NCBI GenBank assembly: GCA_045533955.1
Contig: JAZSIU010000011.1
Location: 38,821 to 102,820, forward strand
From: HGM04593 sp045533955
Lineage (GTDB): Bacteria > Bacteroidota > Bacteroidia > Bacteroidales > Bacteroidaceae
DNA length: 64,000 nucleotides
Direction of reading: 5' to 3'
The notes beneath the pieces are model-generated. The model saw only the letters and a program-made list of their open reading frames with translations. It made no database searches and was not told the origin of the DNA. This document shows, piece after piece, positions 8,079 to 14,675 of this stretch; position 1 is the stretch's first letter; every line of letters begins with the position of its first letter. Made by a program: the position numbers and the translations under genes.

Positions 8079-8870
8079 ATGCTCGATAGTATCAAGGATA
8101 TTCAAAAACAATATGAAACAGGAGAAAACCCTGTTCTTGTAATGTGTAACGATAAGAATGAGTATGTGTGTAAGTATATGCGTTCTTTAAATCCTGCGTA
8201 TAAGCTTGTGTGTGAATTCATTGGCTCTCATCTTGTTGAAAAATGGAATATCCGTTCTCCGAAAATGAATCTAGTGAAAATCAAGGCTGAGCATTGGAGT
8301 AATTTTTTATCGACAAATTGTATCCGTACTGCACCAGCGTTGGGGTATATGATGCTGAATAGTGTTGTTGATATTACACAGACAACGTATAGTCATATAC
8401 AACTGTCAAAGAAAGTTCTTGTACAATTGCTAAAGATTGCTCTTTTTGACTTTTGGGTAGCAAATGAAGACCGTACATATAATAATGCAAATTTGCTGTA
8501 CGATGTAAAATGCGATGAACTTGTTTCTATTGATTATGGCGGAATATTCAATACCTCGACATTTGAATACCCAATGTGTCAGTTGACAATGACAGATACG
8601 ATATTGTATGCAGAAATATTCAAACAATTTATAAATAAATTTTCAAAGAATGAAATTAGGACTGTTGCTGTAGGGTTGGAAGATTATTATAGAAAGTCGG
8701 TCGATAAGTGTAGAGGTGTGCTTGAAAGTATGATTTCGGGAATACCATTAGAATGGAAAGTTGATAATGATATTATACTTAATAAACTGATGCAATTGTT
8801 TGATGAGTCGTGGGTGGCTGAAGTGTGGACAAATTTTGTTGAATGCTTAAATGATAATATAAATGAATAA
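8079..8870 (+). CDS. HipA-like kinase domain protein (HipA_2 type), island cargo
   Basis: 263 residues from the ATG at 8079 (MLDSIKDIQKQYETGENPVL); an in-frame start at 8007 would add 24 hydrophobic residues and cannot be excluded. The pattern of a nucleotide-handling N-terminus (NEYVCKYM), the segment LLKIALFDFWVANEDRTYNNANLL with the acidic catalytic-loop-like NEDR, and VSIDYGGIFN (an Asp-containing metal-binding segment) is that of the compact HipA-like kinase family often encoded with DUF3037 proteins. Substrate and role are unknown; it need not be a toxin. It overlaps the next gene by 8 bases and reads against the other cargo genes. It occupies the place of integrase, initiator and recombinase in this unit. 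Confidence 0.65.
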   Translation: MLDSIKDIQKQYETGENPVLVMCNDKNEYVCKYMRSLNPAYKLVCEFIGSHLVEKWNIRSPKMNLVKIKAEHWSNFLSTNCIRTAPALGYMMLNSVVDITQTTYSHIQLSKKVLVQLLKIALFDFWVANEDRTYNNANLLYDVKCDELVSIDYGGIFNTSTFEYPMCQLTMTDTILYAEIFKQFINKFSKNEIRTVAVGLEDYYRKSVDKCRGVLESMISGIPLEWKVDNDIILNKLMQLFDESWVAEVWTNFVECLNDNINE

Positions 8871-9210
8871 GTTACAATATAGCATAATTTTTGGTGAGAT
8901 TAGACCTGAGATTTCTGAACGTTTAAGTCTTGGCGTCATTGTAGTAGATGGTGAAAATATTTCTGTCAAATACTCAAACAAGAAATTGCAGGTGTTAAAA
9001 AGTCTGTACTCTCAAAAAGAATATGAGTTTGTAGGGAGAGTTGTCAGAGGGTTGTCAAGAAACAATAAGATTCCTTCAGAAGGCATAGTTAATTATTTGT
9101 CAAGATACTCAAATAATTTGCTCTCAATATCAAAATTACAGGGGATAGATTTGGAAGCAAATGAAAAGAGTAAACAATGGTTGTATGATACATATGTAAA
9201 GGTGGGTTAA
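8863..9210 (+). CDS. DUF3037 family protein, partner of the HipA-like kinase
   Basis: 115 residues. The N-terminus YSIIFGEIRPEISERLSLGVIV has the DUF3037 look (short beta strands followed by an E-R-x-N/S-L-G-V motif), and this family commonly follows HipA-like kinases. The start overlaps the kinase stop (ATGAATAA), so translation is probably coupled. No catalytic residues can be assigned. Ends 18 bases before a very strong terminator. Confidence 0.7.
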   Translation: MNKLQYSIIFGEIRPEISERLSLGVIVVDGENISVKYSNKKLQVLKSLYSQKEYEFVGRVVRGLSRNNKIPSEGIVNYLSRYSNNLLSISKLQGIDLEANEKSKQWLYDTYVKVG

Positions 9211-9227
9211 AAACAACCCTTTGGAAA

Positions 9228-9266
9228 TAAAACAATAAAGAAGCCGTAGGCTTCTTTATTGTTTTA
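9228..9266 (+). terminator. Terminator of the HipA-like/DUF3037 pair
   Basis: Perfect 18-bp arms (9228-9245 and 9249-9266) with a GTA loop; the right arm ends in TTGTTTTA. Directly after the DUF3037 stop. Confidence 0.85.
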
Positions 9267-9372
9267 TAGTTATCATACTTGCGGGGTAGCGGACTAAGGT
9301 AAATACCCGAAGGGGAGGTGGCTTTATGCTACGTGCGACTATTACTCATTGAAGCCCTTGGTGGAAGTAATA

Positions 9373-9400
9373 AACAACAAGAGCCGAAAGGCTCTTGTTG
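9373..9400. repeat. 12-bp hairpin with GAAA tetraloop
   Basis: Arms ACAACAAGAGCC (9373-9384) and GGCTCTTGTTGT (9389-9400) around GAAA, a stable RNA hairpin; no U-run, so probably not a simple terminator. Confidence 0.7.
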
Positions 9401-9570
9401 TAGAATATTGTCATTGTCCCCTTTGAGGCCATCCCATTGAGACCATTGTTTTTGTCTTTGACAATCGCCACCCACGCGGTGCCACCTTACGGCACTTCGC
9501 GTGACCTATGGCTCTGCGATTAGCTCGGAAGGAGTAATAAAAAAATGGAACCTTGTGGTTCCATTTTTTA

Positions 9571-9582
9571 TTACTCCCACTC
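9571..9582. repeat. att site C (copy of the guaA 3' end)
   Basis: TTACTCCCACTC, identical to the last three codons plus stop of guaA, followed by GACTAGATAT as at site B. It separates the 1.9-kb unit from the 3.1-kb unit. A hairpin abuts it on the left. Confidence 0.8.
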
Positions 9583-9666
9583 GACTAGATATATTAAATT
9601 TTGAATAAATCTTTTAACTTTATTATCAATACTTTAATATTGCCATTTGCTCTAAGATGAGTTAAA

Positions 9667-9673
9667 TGGTGTC
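9667..9673. repeat. Integrase arm-type site (unit 2), single copy
   Basis: TGGTGTC followed by GAAAG, as at 11615-11625. The partner repeat 13 bp away has decayed (AGATGAG at 9654). Six bases from the stop codon of the LRR cargo gene. Confidence 0.5.
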
Positions 9674-9679
9674 GAAAGA

Positions 9680-10966
9680 TTATTCTTGCTTTTCTATCTC
9701 TATGTTTTTGAATTTACCAAAAACGGGGTGATGTCGGTATTCCCAACGTGTTCCAGATGGTACATACAGAGTACATTCTTCAAAATTAACACTTTCATCT
9801 TTACCTAAGGCATAATTATCAATTTGAATATTGCCTAATTGTGTCCAATGTAGATGTATGCTTTTCAGTGCCGAGCAACCCTGAAAAGCTCTGTATCCAA
9901 TTGCTGTTACGCTATTTGGAATGTTAATGTTTTGTAATGATGAACACCACCAAAAAGCTGATTCTCCTATTGTTGTTACACTGTTCGGAATTTCAATGCT
10001 TTTCAGTGCCGAGCAGAACTTAAAAGCGGAATCTCCTATTGTTGTTACACTGTTTGGGATGTCAATGCTTTGCAGTGCTGAGCAATTATAAAACGCTTCA
10101 CTTCCTATTGTTGTAACACTATTAGGAATATCAATGCTTTGCAGTGCTTCACAACCGCCAAAAGCACTGTATCCTATTGTTATTACGCTATTAGGTATAT
10201 CAATGCTTTGCAGTGCCATACACTCCCAAAAAGCACTATTTCCTATTGTTGTTACACTGTTTGGAATGTTAATGCTTTGTAGTGATGAACAACCATAAAA
10301 AGCACTATCTTCTATTGTTGTTACGCTGTTTGGGATGTCAATGCTTTGTAGTGATGAGCAACCATAAAAAGCGTGGTTTCCTATTGTTGTTACACTGTTT
10401 GGGATGTCGATGCTTTGTAGTGATGAGCAACCCCAAAAAGCACCATTTCCTATTGTTGTTACGCTATTTGGGATGTCAATGCTTTGCAGTGCTGAGCAAC
10501 CACCAAAAGCACTATTTCCTATTGTTGTTACACTGTTTGGAATCTGAATACTTTGCAGTGCCGAGCAACCCCCAAAAGCGTATTCTCCAATTGTTGTTAC
10601 GCTGTTTGGGATGTCAATGCTTTGCAGTGCCGAGCAACTCCAAAAAGCACTGTATCCTATTGTTGTTACGCTGTTTGGAATCTGAATACTTTGCAGTGCC
10701 GAGCAACTCCAAAAAGCACTGTATCCTATTGTTGTTACACTATTAGGAATCTCAATGCTTTGCAATTGCCAGCAACTATTAAAAGCATTTTTTCCTATTG
10801 TTGTTACGCTGTTAGGTATATCAATACTTTTCAATTGCCAGCAACTATTAAAAGCATCGTGTCTAATAGTTGTTACCCCCTTAGGTATTGTAATATGAGT
10901 AATGGGTTGATTGTTAACGCTTATTACAGCTTTTTTGTCTTCACTTAATATAAGAATATTATCCAT
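9680..10966 (-). CDS. BspA-like leucine-rich repeat protein without signal peptide, island cargo
   Basis: 428 residues from the ATG at 10966 (MDNILILSEDKKAV); the frame extends 9 codons to a TTG that nearly touches the -7 box, so the ATG is preferred. The body is about 14 TpLRR/LRR_5 repeats of 23 residues, consensus LQSIDIPNSVTTIGxxAFxxC, then a C-terminal cap (FEECTLYVPSGTRWEYRHHP). BspA-type proteins are normally exported surface adhesins; this one has no signal peptide, lipobox or sorting tail, so it is predicted to stay in the cytoplasm. The near-identical DNA repeats could vary in number by recombination. Promoter TATATTTG is 25 bases upstream. Confidence 0.8.
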   Translation of the reverse strand: MDNILILSEDKKAVISVNNQPITHITIPKGVTTIRHDAFNSCWQLKSIDIPNSVTTIGKNAFNSCWQLQSIEIPNSVTTIGYSAFWSCSALQSIQIPNSVTTIGYSAFWSCSALQSIDIPNSVTTIGEYAFGGCSALQSIQIPNSVTTIGNSAFGGCSALQSIDIPNSVTTIGNGAFWGCSSLQSIDIPNSVTTIGNHAFYGCSSLQSIDIPNSVTTIEDSAFYGCSSLQSINIPNSVTTIGNSAFWECMALQSIDIPNSVITIGYSAFGGCEALQSIDIPNSVTTIGSEAFYNCSALQSIDIPNSVTTIGDSAFKFCSALKSIEIPNSVTTIGESAFWWCSSLQNINIPNSVTAIGYRAFQGCSALKSIHLHWTQLGNIQIDNYALGKDESVNFEECTLYVPSGTRWEYRHHPVFGKFKNIEIEKQE

Positions 10967-10990
10967 TGCTATACTATAAATTGCTTTTTG

Positions 10991-10998
10991 CAAATATA
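10991..10998 (-). promoter_or_regulatory. -7 box of the LRR cargo gene
   Basis: Minus-strand TATATTTG (CAAATATA on plus). Transcription would start about 7 bases downstream, leaving a leader of about 18 bases before the ATG at 10966; this helps decide the start codon. Confidence 0.65.
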
Positions 10999-11055
10999 GT
11001 TTTTTAATTTTAAGAATAGATTATAGTTGTAAATAACATATATAAAAAATCTAAA

Positions 11056-11118
11056 TTAAATACAAAACTCTCTTTTCACTCTTTGAACTGTGCTAACGCT
11101 AACATTGGATAATTTTGC
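11056..11118 (-). pseudogene. Fossil of a serine recombinase 3' end (unit 2)
   Basis: On the minus strand it reads KLSNVSVSTVQRVKREFCI and a stop, the last 20 codons of the recombinase family. It is joined directly to the element left arm (CTACTGGTGTC at 11119-11128), as if the DNA between the arm and this point, which holds integrase, initiator and most of the recombinase in unit 1, had been deleted. Confidence 0.8.
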
Positions 11119-11121
11119 TAC

Positions 11122-11141
11122 TGGTGTCAAAAAGTGGTATA
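11122..11141. repeat. Integrase arm-type repeat, left arm of unit 2
   Basis: TGGTGTC (11122-11128) and a degenerate second copy TGGTATA (11135-11141), 13 bp apart, in the same context as 16148-16167. Confidence 0.55.
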
Positions 11142-11490
11142 AATTCATATTCGTTAACTGTAATGTTAAAATACCCTCCAGAATGGTCTGGAGGGTGTGA
11201 AAATAAAGCAACCGCCTCAACATAATGAAATGTTGAAGCGGTTGTAAGTTGTTTATTATTAGAGTTTTTTATTGACAAGGCTCGTTATTCGCAACCCGCA
11301 CGGCGTGATTTATATCCACGCTTCGTGCGACCTTTTGCTACTCGCCTTGTCGATAATTTTTGCCTTTTTTGAGGCAAAAATTATTCCCATTGACCAACCT
11401 TTTGTTGCCTTTGGCAATCGCACCCCGCGTGGCACTATCTTCGTCAGTGCTACACGCGACTAACTGCTCAAAAGGTTGCTCTGTAGTCGT

Positions 11491-11517
11491 AAAAAACGCT
11501 GTTTTTTACTCCCACTC
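11491..11517. repeat. att site B (27-bp copy of the guaA junction)
   Basis: Identical over 27 bp to 16279-16305 at the end of guaA, including GTTTTTTACTCCCACTC. To its right follows GACTAGATATG in place of the guaA sequence AATTGTGG. It is the junction between the complete element and unit 2. Confidence 0.85.
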
Positions 11518-11601
11518 GACTAGATATGTTAAATTTTGATTGAATGTTTTAACTTTATTATCAATACTTTAACTTTTGTTTTTGCCTTTTGGAACTGCAA
11601 C

Positions 11602-11621
11602 TGGTGTCAAAAACTGGTGTC
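11602..11621. repeat. Integrase arm-type direct repeat, right arm of unit 1
   Basis: TGGTGTC at 11602-11608 and 11615-11621, period 13 bp, then GAAAG. It marks the right-arm boundary of the cargo slot, 17 bases from the cargo stop codon. Confidence 0.65.
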
Positions 11622-11638
11622 GAAAGTCTTGTGAAAAA

Positions 11639-12388
11639 TTATGGTACTACGATAAAATTTAAAAGACTGTATTCAAGTGAAAGCATTGATGCAGATGTTG
11701 TTGAAATGATGTCGCCGTCTTGGAAACGCTTATTTACGTCTACACAAATAAATAAACCACCTTCTGGTAATTCAATAACGTCTAAAACTTTGCTTTTATG
11801 TATTATTGCTTGGTTTAAACTTTCTAAACTTTTATCCTTAATCTCTATTTCTTTGATATTTTTAAAATCTATAATATCATTGAAATATATAGAGATTTCT
11901 TCTAAAAAGCGCTTTTGAATTTCTTTCGATTTAAAGTCAACAGCAGATGCAATAAATTCATCATAATCTGCGCCATAGTATATAGGACCTGTCATTAAAG
12001 CATTAATACTTTCTTCATTAATGCTTATTCTTGCCCAATCAGAATTATACTTGCGAGTTATATTATCAAGCTTTATTGCTTTTTCCAATATGTAATGTGT
12101 ATCTTTGGCTAATGAAATGTTTTCAGGACATAATTCTATAATAAGTTTCTCAAAACTTAATACTGTTTGTTCTTCTTTTTCATAGCGATATTTTAATGCC
12201 TTTGCTTTTGCTATTGCAGTTATTGTTTCTAGTCTTTCTTCAAATAAATAGTGATTAGGTCGAGAAGTGGCTCCCCATTGCGCTGTTATTTCACTGTTTA
12301 CCTTAATTCCTGAATATTGAAAGATTGGATAATTTTTTCTAAGGTTCTTTAGCATTTCACTAAATAGTCTATTTGCATTAGTATCCAC
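11639..12388 (-). CDS. Hypothetical protein, cargo of the complete element
   Basis: 249 residues from a GTG at 12388; an ATG at 12355 (MLKNLRKNYPIFQYSGIK) is the alternative. I do not recognise the family. It appears soluble and mostly helical (AIAKAKALKYRYEKEEQTVLSFEKLIIEL) with no signal peptide or membrane segment. It ends with beta-like segments (VIELPEGGLFICVDVNKRF). No catalytic motif can be named. Its promoter (TAAATTTG, plus-strand 12419-12426) lies in the cassette, and the gene ends at the arm repeats. AT-rich, like the other cargo. By position it is equivalent to the nuclease-like and LRR cargo genes. Confidence 0.6.
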   Translation of the reverse strand: MDTNANRLFSEMLKNLRKNYPIFQYSGIKVNSEITAQWGATSRPNHYLFEERLETITAIAKAKALKYRYEKEEQTVLSFEKLIIELCPENISLAKDTHYILEKAIKLDNITRKYNSDWARISINEESINALMTGPIYYGADYDEFIASAVDFKSKEIQKRFLEEISIYFNDIIDFKNIKEIEIKDKSLESLNQAIIHKSKVLDVIELPEGGLFICVDVNKRFQDGDIISTTSASMLSLEYSLLNFIVVP

Positions 12389-12418
12389 CGAAATATATTG
12401 TATATAAATTATAAATTA

Positions 12419-12426
12419 CAAATTTA
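12419..12426 (-). promoter_or_regulatory. -7 box of the unit 1 cargo gene
   Basis: Minus-strand TAAATTTG, matching TAnnTTTG, about 30 bases upstream of the GTG at 12388. Confidence 0.5.
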
Positions 12427-12494
12427 CTCTAATTTTAGGTTTTAAACAAGTGTTTTCAATGGAAATTGATAGAGGTTTATATATGAAATTCAAA

Positions 12495-13127
12495 TTACAA
12501 ACAAAATTCTCTTTTCACTCTTTGAACAGTGCTAACACTAACATTGGATAGTTTCGCTGTGTTTCGTACAGAGTAACCTCGTTTGAGCTGTGAAATAACC
12601 TCTTTGTATTCCTCTTTCTTGCGCTCTGTGGTCTTACAGGAACCTTTCTTGCGCCCTAACTTGCCACCATTGGCAATATAACTATTTCTGCCCGAATTGA
12701 GTCTGTAAACGATGTTAGAACGTTCGATATTCGCCATTTCGGCAAGAACTGTTACCATTATGCTGGCGATTGGGTTCGCCTCTCCTGTGGCGTTCAGGGT
12801 GTAAATGCCAAGGTTTTGGATATATACTGAAACACCCGCCTCGTGCAACATTTCGAGCGATTTTAACACTTGCAAGGTGGAACGACCTAAACGACTCAAC
12901 TCCGACAGTAGAATATAGTTGACCTTGTTTGCTATACAGTAGTTAATGCACTCCATTAGAACTGTTCTGTTCTCGTTCTTGGTTGCTCCGCTTATGTGTT
13001 CTTCGTAAGTGCCAATGATATTAAAGTCGTTGCTGTTGGCAAAGCGTGTCAAGTCCTCAATCTGTCTTTGTGTATTCTGTCTGTCGTTAGTAGATGAAAC
13101 TCTGGCGTAAATAACTGCTGTACTCAT
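12495..13127 (-). CDS. Serine recombinase (resolvase/invertase family)
   Basis: 210 residues from the ATG at 13127 (MSTAVIYARVSSTNDRQNTQ), preceded by AAAGAGAT; an upstream GTG was not used. The catalytic domain is complete: YARVSS with nucleophile Ser11 and Arg9, the QRQ segment, and LSELSRLGRS with the two active-site arginines. After the long helix (MANIERSNIVYRLNSGR) and a basic GGKLGRKKGS linker there is a Hin-type helix-turn-helix (YSVRNTAKLSNVSVSTVQRV). Length fits small resolvases and invertases. Two other copies of its 3' end occur in the island. In small elements such enzymes resolve dimers or flip segments; exchange of the adjacent cargo is my inference. Confidence 0.9.
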   Translation of the reverse strand: MSTAVIYARVSSTNDRQNTQRQIEDLTRFANSNDFNIIGTYEEHISGATKNENRTVLMECINYCIANKVNYILLSELSRLGRSTLQVLKSLEMLHEAGVSVYIQNLGIYTLNATGEANPIASIMVTVLAEMANIERSNIVYRLNSGRNSYIANGGKLGRKKGSCKTTERKKEEYKEVISQLKRGYSVRNTAKLSNVSVSTVQRVKREFCL

Positions 13128-13153
13128 ATTGCTATCTCTTTGGTTCACTGGCT

Positions 13154-13167
13154 AAGGTACCAGGAAA
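13154..13167. repeat. 14-bp direct repeat, copy 1
   Basis: AAGGTACCAGGAAA, also present at 16102-16115. This copy lies just upstream of the recombinase gene; the other lies upstream of the integrase gene. Confidence 0.7.
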
Positions 13168-13212
13168 GTCCTGCTCCTGCAAGCTCCAGAGTCAAAAATA
13201 TCAAAGAATATT

Positions 13213-13282
13213 TTGAATATATAAAAACATGTTTTTTTTGATTGAATACAGATTTTTTTGAATACAATTAAATATTGAATAC
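13213..13282. repeat. Iteron-like TTGAATAC repeats
   Basis: TTGAATA occurs at 13213, 13242, 13258 and 13275; the last three extend to TTGAATAC and are 16-17 bp apart, about one and a half helical turns. They lie in the AT-rich 343-base gap between the recombinase and the initiator-like gene. This could be a replication origin or a binding site of the recombinase. Confidence 0.55.
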
Positions 13283-13436
13283 GGTATAAAGAGGATATAT
13301 ATAAGATTGGATTTATTTTCAACTATTTACGAAAAATATGTTTTTTTCTTCATTACCACCCTTGTAAGAAAATGTAAGATTTTATATTACAATAAGCGGT
13401 TTTATTATCAATATGTTATGTCTATATATATGTAAT

Positions 13437-13463
13437 GGCAAGGTAGTTTACTAATACCTTGCC
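13437..13463. terminator. Hairpin downstream of the initiator-like gene
   Basis: GGCAAGGTA (13437-13445) and TACCTTGCC (13455-13463), a 9-bp perfect stem with a 9-base loop, ending 6 bases before the initiator gene stop. There is no clear U-run; it could instead be a nicking or origin structure. Confidence 0.5.
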
Positions 13464-13469
13464 ACGCAA

Positions 13470-14357
13470 TTACAACAGTTCTAAAATGCTGTAACTCTTT
13501 CTGCCGTTCTTGTCTTGGAAACGCAAAACTCTGTCGAGGAATGTTATAAAGAAAAACAAAAGAGAGTCCTTGTCTAAAAATATCTTTGGGCTGTATGTTA
13601 TCTGCTCTCTTGTGAAAAAGTCTTTGAGAACATCGCTGTTTATTCGTACCTCTAACCTATAAAGTTTCTTGGGGTTGTCGTTGTTGTCGAGAATGTATTG
13701 TTTGTGGCTCTTGCTCTCAATTTCTCGTTTCTTGTTGTAAGCGTTGAGAGTGATGTTTTTGTTCTTCTGTGCCACTAATACGCTATACTCCTTAATTCTA
13801 TAGAGGTTGCCAACTCCTATATAAAGAATGTCCTCAATCAGTTGTTTGCGGTCTGTGATTTTAGTGCCGTTCACTATTGGAGTGTACTCCTTGTTTCGTA
13901 TCAGTTGGATAAGTTTCTTGGGATAATTGCAACTGCCGTCAATGGCGATGTCCCAATGAGTGAAATTGTTGAACACAAGTCCTAATGTATCTTCGATGTA
14001 CTCAAGGTGCAACAATCTGCTATGTTGCCAATCGTGTTTTAGGTAGAATTGCTTGTTCTCTACTTGCAACCAAACAAACGACTGCATAGCCTCATCGGTG
14101 TCTGCTTTCAACCCCCATTGTAGCGTGCCGAAGACTTGCTCTGTGAACTCTTGGAAAGTGTTGTCTTCGTAGTCAAGATAGACTATTTCATAAATGTAGT
14201 TATAGTGAGTGCCTTGCACTTGCCTTAATCTGTACCCCCATTCGGGGTGTTCAAATTCTTCTGTTGGGTTATCTCTTAATGTGTTTAGATAACTGTTCTC
14301 TGCCAATGTGTAGCAGATTTTCAACTTGTCGATAGTTGGTGTAAATTCATTTTTCAT
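13470..14357 (-). CDS. Replication initiation factor-like protein (Rep_trans/RstA type)
   Basis: 295 residues. It starts MKNEFTPTIDKLKICYTLAE and contains FTHWDIAIDGSCNYP, YRIKEYSVLVAQKNKNITLNAYNKK and KLYRLEVRINS, in the order seen in rolling-circle initiators of the Rep_trans/phage replication initiation factor group and the related MobT-like relaxases. A nicking tyrosine is plausible (the Tyr in LNAYNKKRE) but I cannot assign it. It should act on an origin within the element; iteron-like repeats and a hairpin lie just downstream. It overlaps the upstream small ORF by 4 bases (ATGA), so the two are translationally coupled. No coat, packaging or conjugation genes are present. Confidence 0.6.
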   Translation of the reverse strand: MKNEFTPTIDKLKICYTLAENSYLNTLRDNPTEEFEHPEWGYRLRQVQGTHYNYIYEIVYLDYEDNTFQEFTEQVFGTLQWGLKADTDEAMQSFVWLQVENKQFYLKHDWQHSRLLHLEYIEDTLGLVFNNFTHWDIAIDGSCNYPKKLIQLIRNKEYTPIVNGTKITDRKQLIEDILYIGVGNLYRIKEYSVLVAQKNKNITLNAYNKKREIESKSHKQYILDNNDNPKKLYRLEVRINSDVLKDFFTREQITYSPKIFLDKDSLLFFFITFLDRVLRFQDKNGRKSYSILELL

Positions 14358-14548
14358 TCCTTTTTTAAATTATTACTCTTATTAGTTCTCTCTTGCCATA
14401 CAGTTCTCATCGCCTCTGCTATGGCTTGTTTGTGCTGTGGGGTTTTGCGATACCTTTTCATCGCTTGGCTAATTCTCTTGCGTGTAACAGCACTCTTTTT
14501 TCTTCCACGCAGTGTCAATGAAATTTTGTGTTTTGTCTGTTCATTCAT
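14354..14548 (-). CDS. Small basic protein with NUMOD3-like DNA-binding motif
   Basis: 64 residues, highly basic. The N-terminus HKISLTLRGRKKSAVTRKRI and SQAMKRYR resembles the NUMOD3 motif (KIS..LRGRK.S..TR.KIS.A.K), a helical DNA-binding module usually found next to homing nuclease domains. No nuclease domain is present. Its place between the integrase and initiator genes, and its size, would suit a recombination directionality factor or a copy-control protein; neither is shown. The stop overlaps the next start (ATGA). Confidence 0.6.
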   Translation of the reverse strand: MNEQTKHKISLTLRGRKKSAVTRKRISQAMKRYRKTPQHKQAIAEAMRTVWQERTNKSNNLKKE

Positions 14549-14623
14549 AGTGCTATCCTTTTTACTATAAATAGTAAGTAGGTTGAAAAAATGTAGATTT
14601 TTTTCTGAAAAATTTTACAGACA

Positions 14624-14660
14624 GAACTGTTATATAGTAGATAGGCTCTTATAACAGTTC
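14624..14660. terminator. Hairpin at the 3' end of the integrase gene
   Basis: GAACTGTTATA (14624-14634) and TATAACAGTTC (14650-14660), an 11-bp perfect stem with a 15-base loop, 16 bases beyond the integrase stop. Without a U-run it may be a protein-binding site rather than a terminator. Confidence 0.5.
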
Positions 14661-14675
14661 CCTCAAAGGGGTTAC

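Larger units (their letters stand above)
9267..9679. other. Left arm of unit 3 and right arm of unit 2: hairpins and att site
   Basis: No gene. Contents: a 12-bp hairpin with a GAAA tetraloop (9373-9400), a palindromic CGCG-type segment (about 9460-9515), a hairpin TAAT-A7-TGGAACC / GGTTCCA-T6-ATTA (9535-9573), att site C (9571-9582) and the element right arm (9583-9673) ending in TGGTGTC. Confidence 0.75.
11119..11590. other. Unit 2 left arm, att site B and unit 1 right arm
   Basis: No gene. From left to right: arm repeat (11122-11141), CCTCCAGA/TCTGGAGG hairpin (about 11173-11192), CCGCCTCAAC hairpin, two CGCG-type palindromes (about 11290-11335 and 11424-11456), att site B (11491-11517) and the right arm of unit 1. 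A 63-codon frame here is a product of the palindromes. Confidence 0.7.

Noticed and set aside
10282..10948. Plus-strand frames of 131 and 154 codons opposite the LRR gene
   Set aside because: They are antisense shadows of the 69-bp LRR repeats (repetitive CCYxVWNxN pattern).
11272..11463. 63-codon ORF in the unit 2 left arm
   Set aside because: Falls entirely within palindromic CGCG segments and has no start signal or homology.
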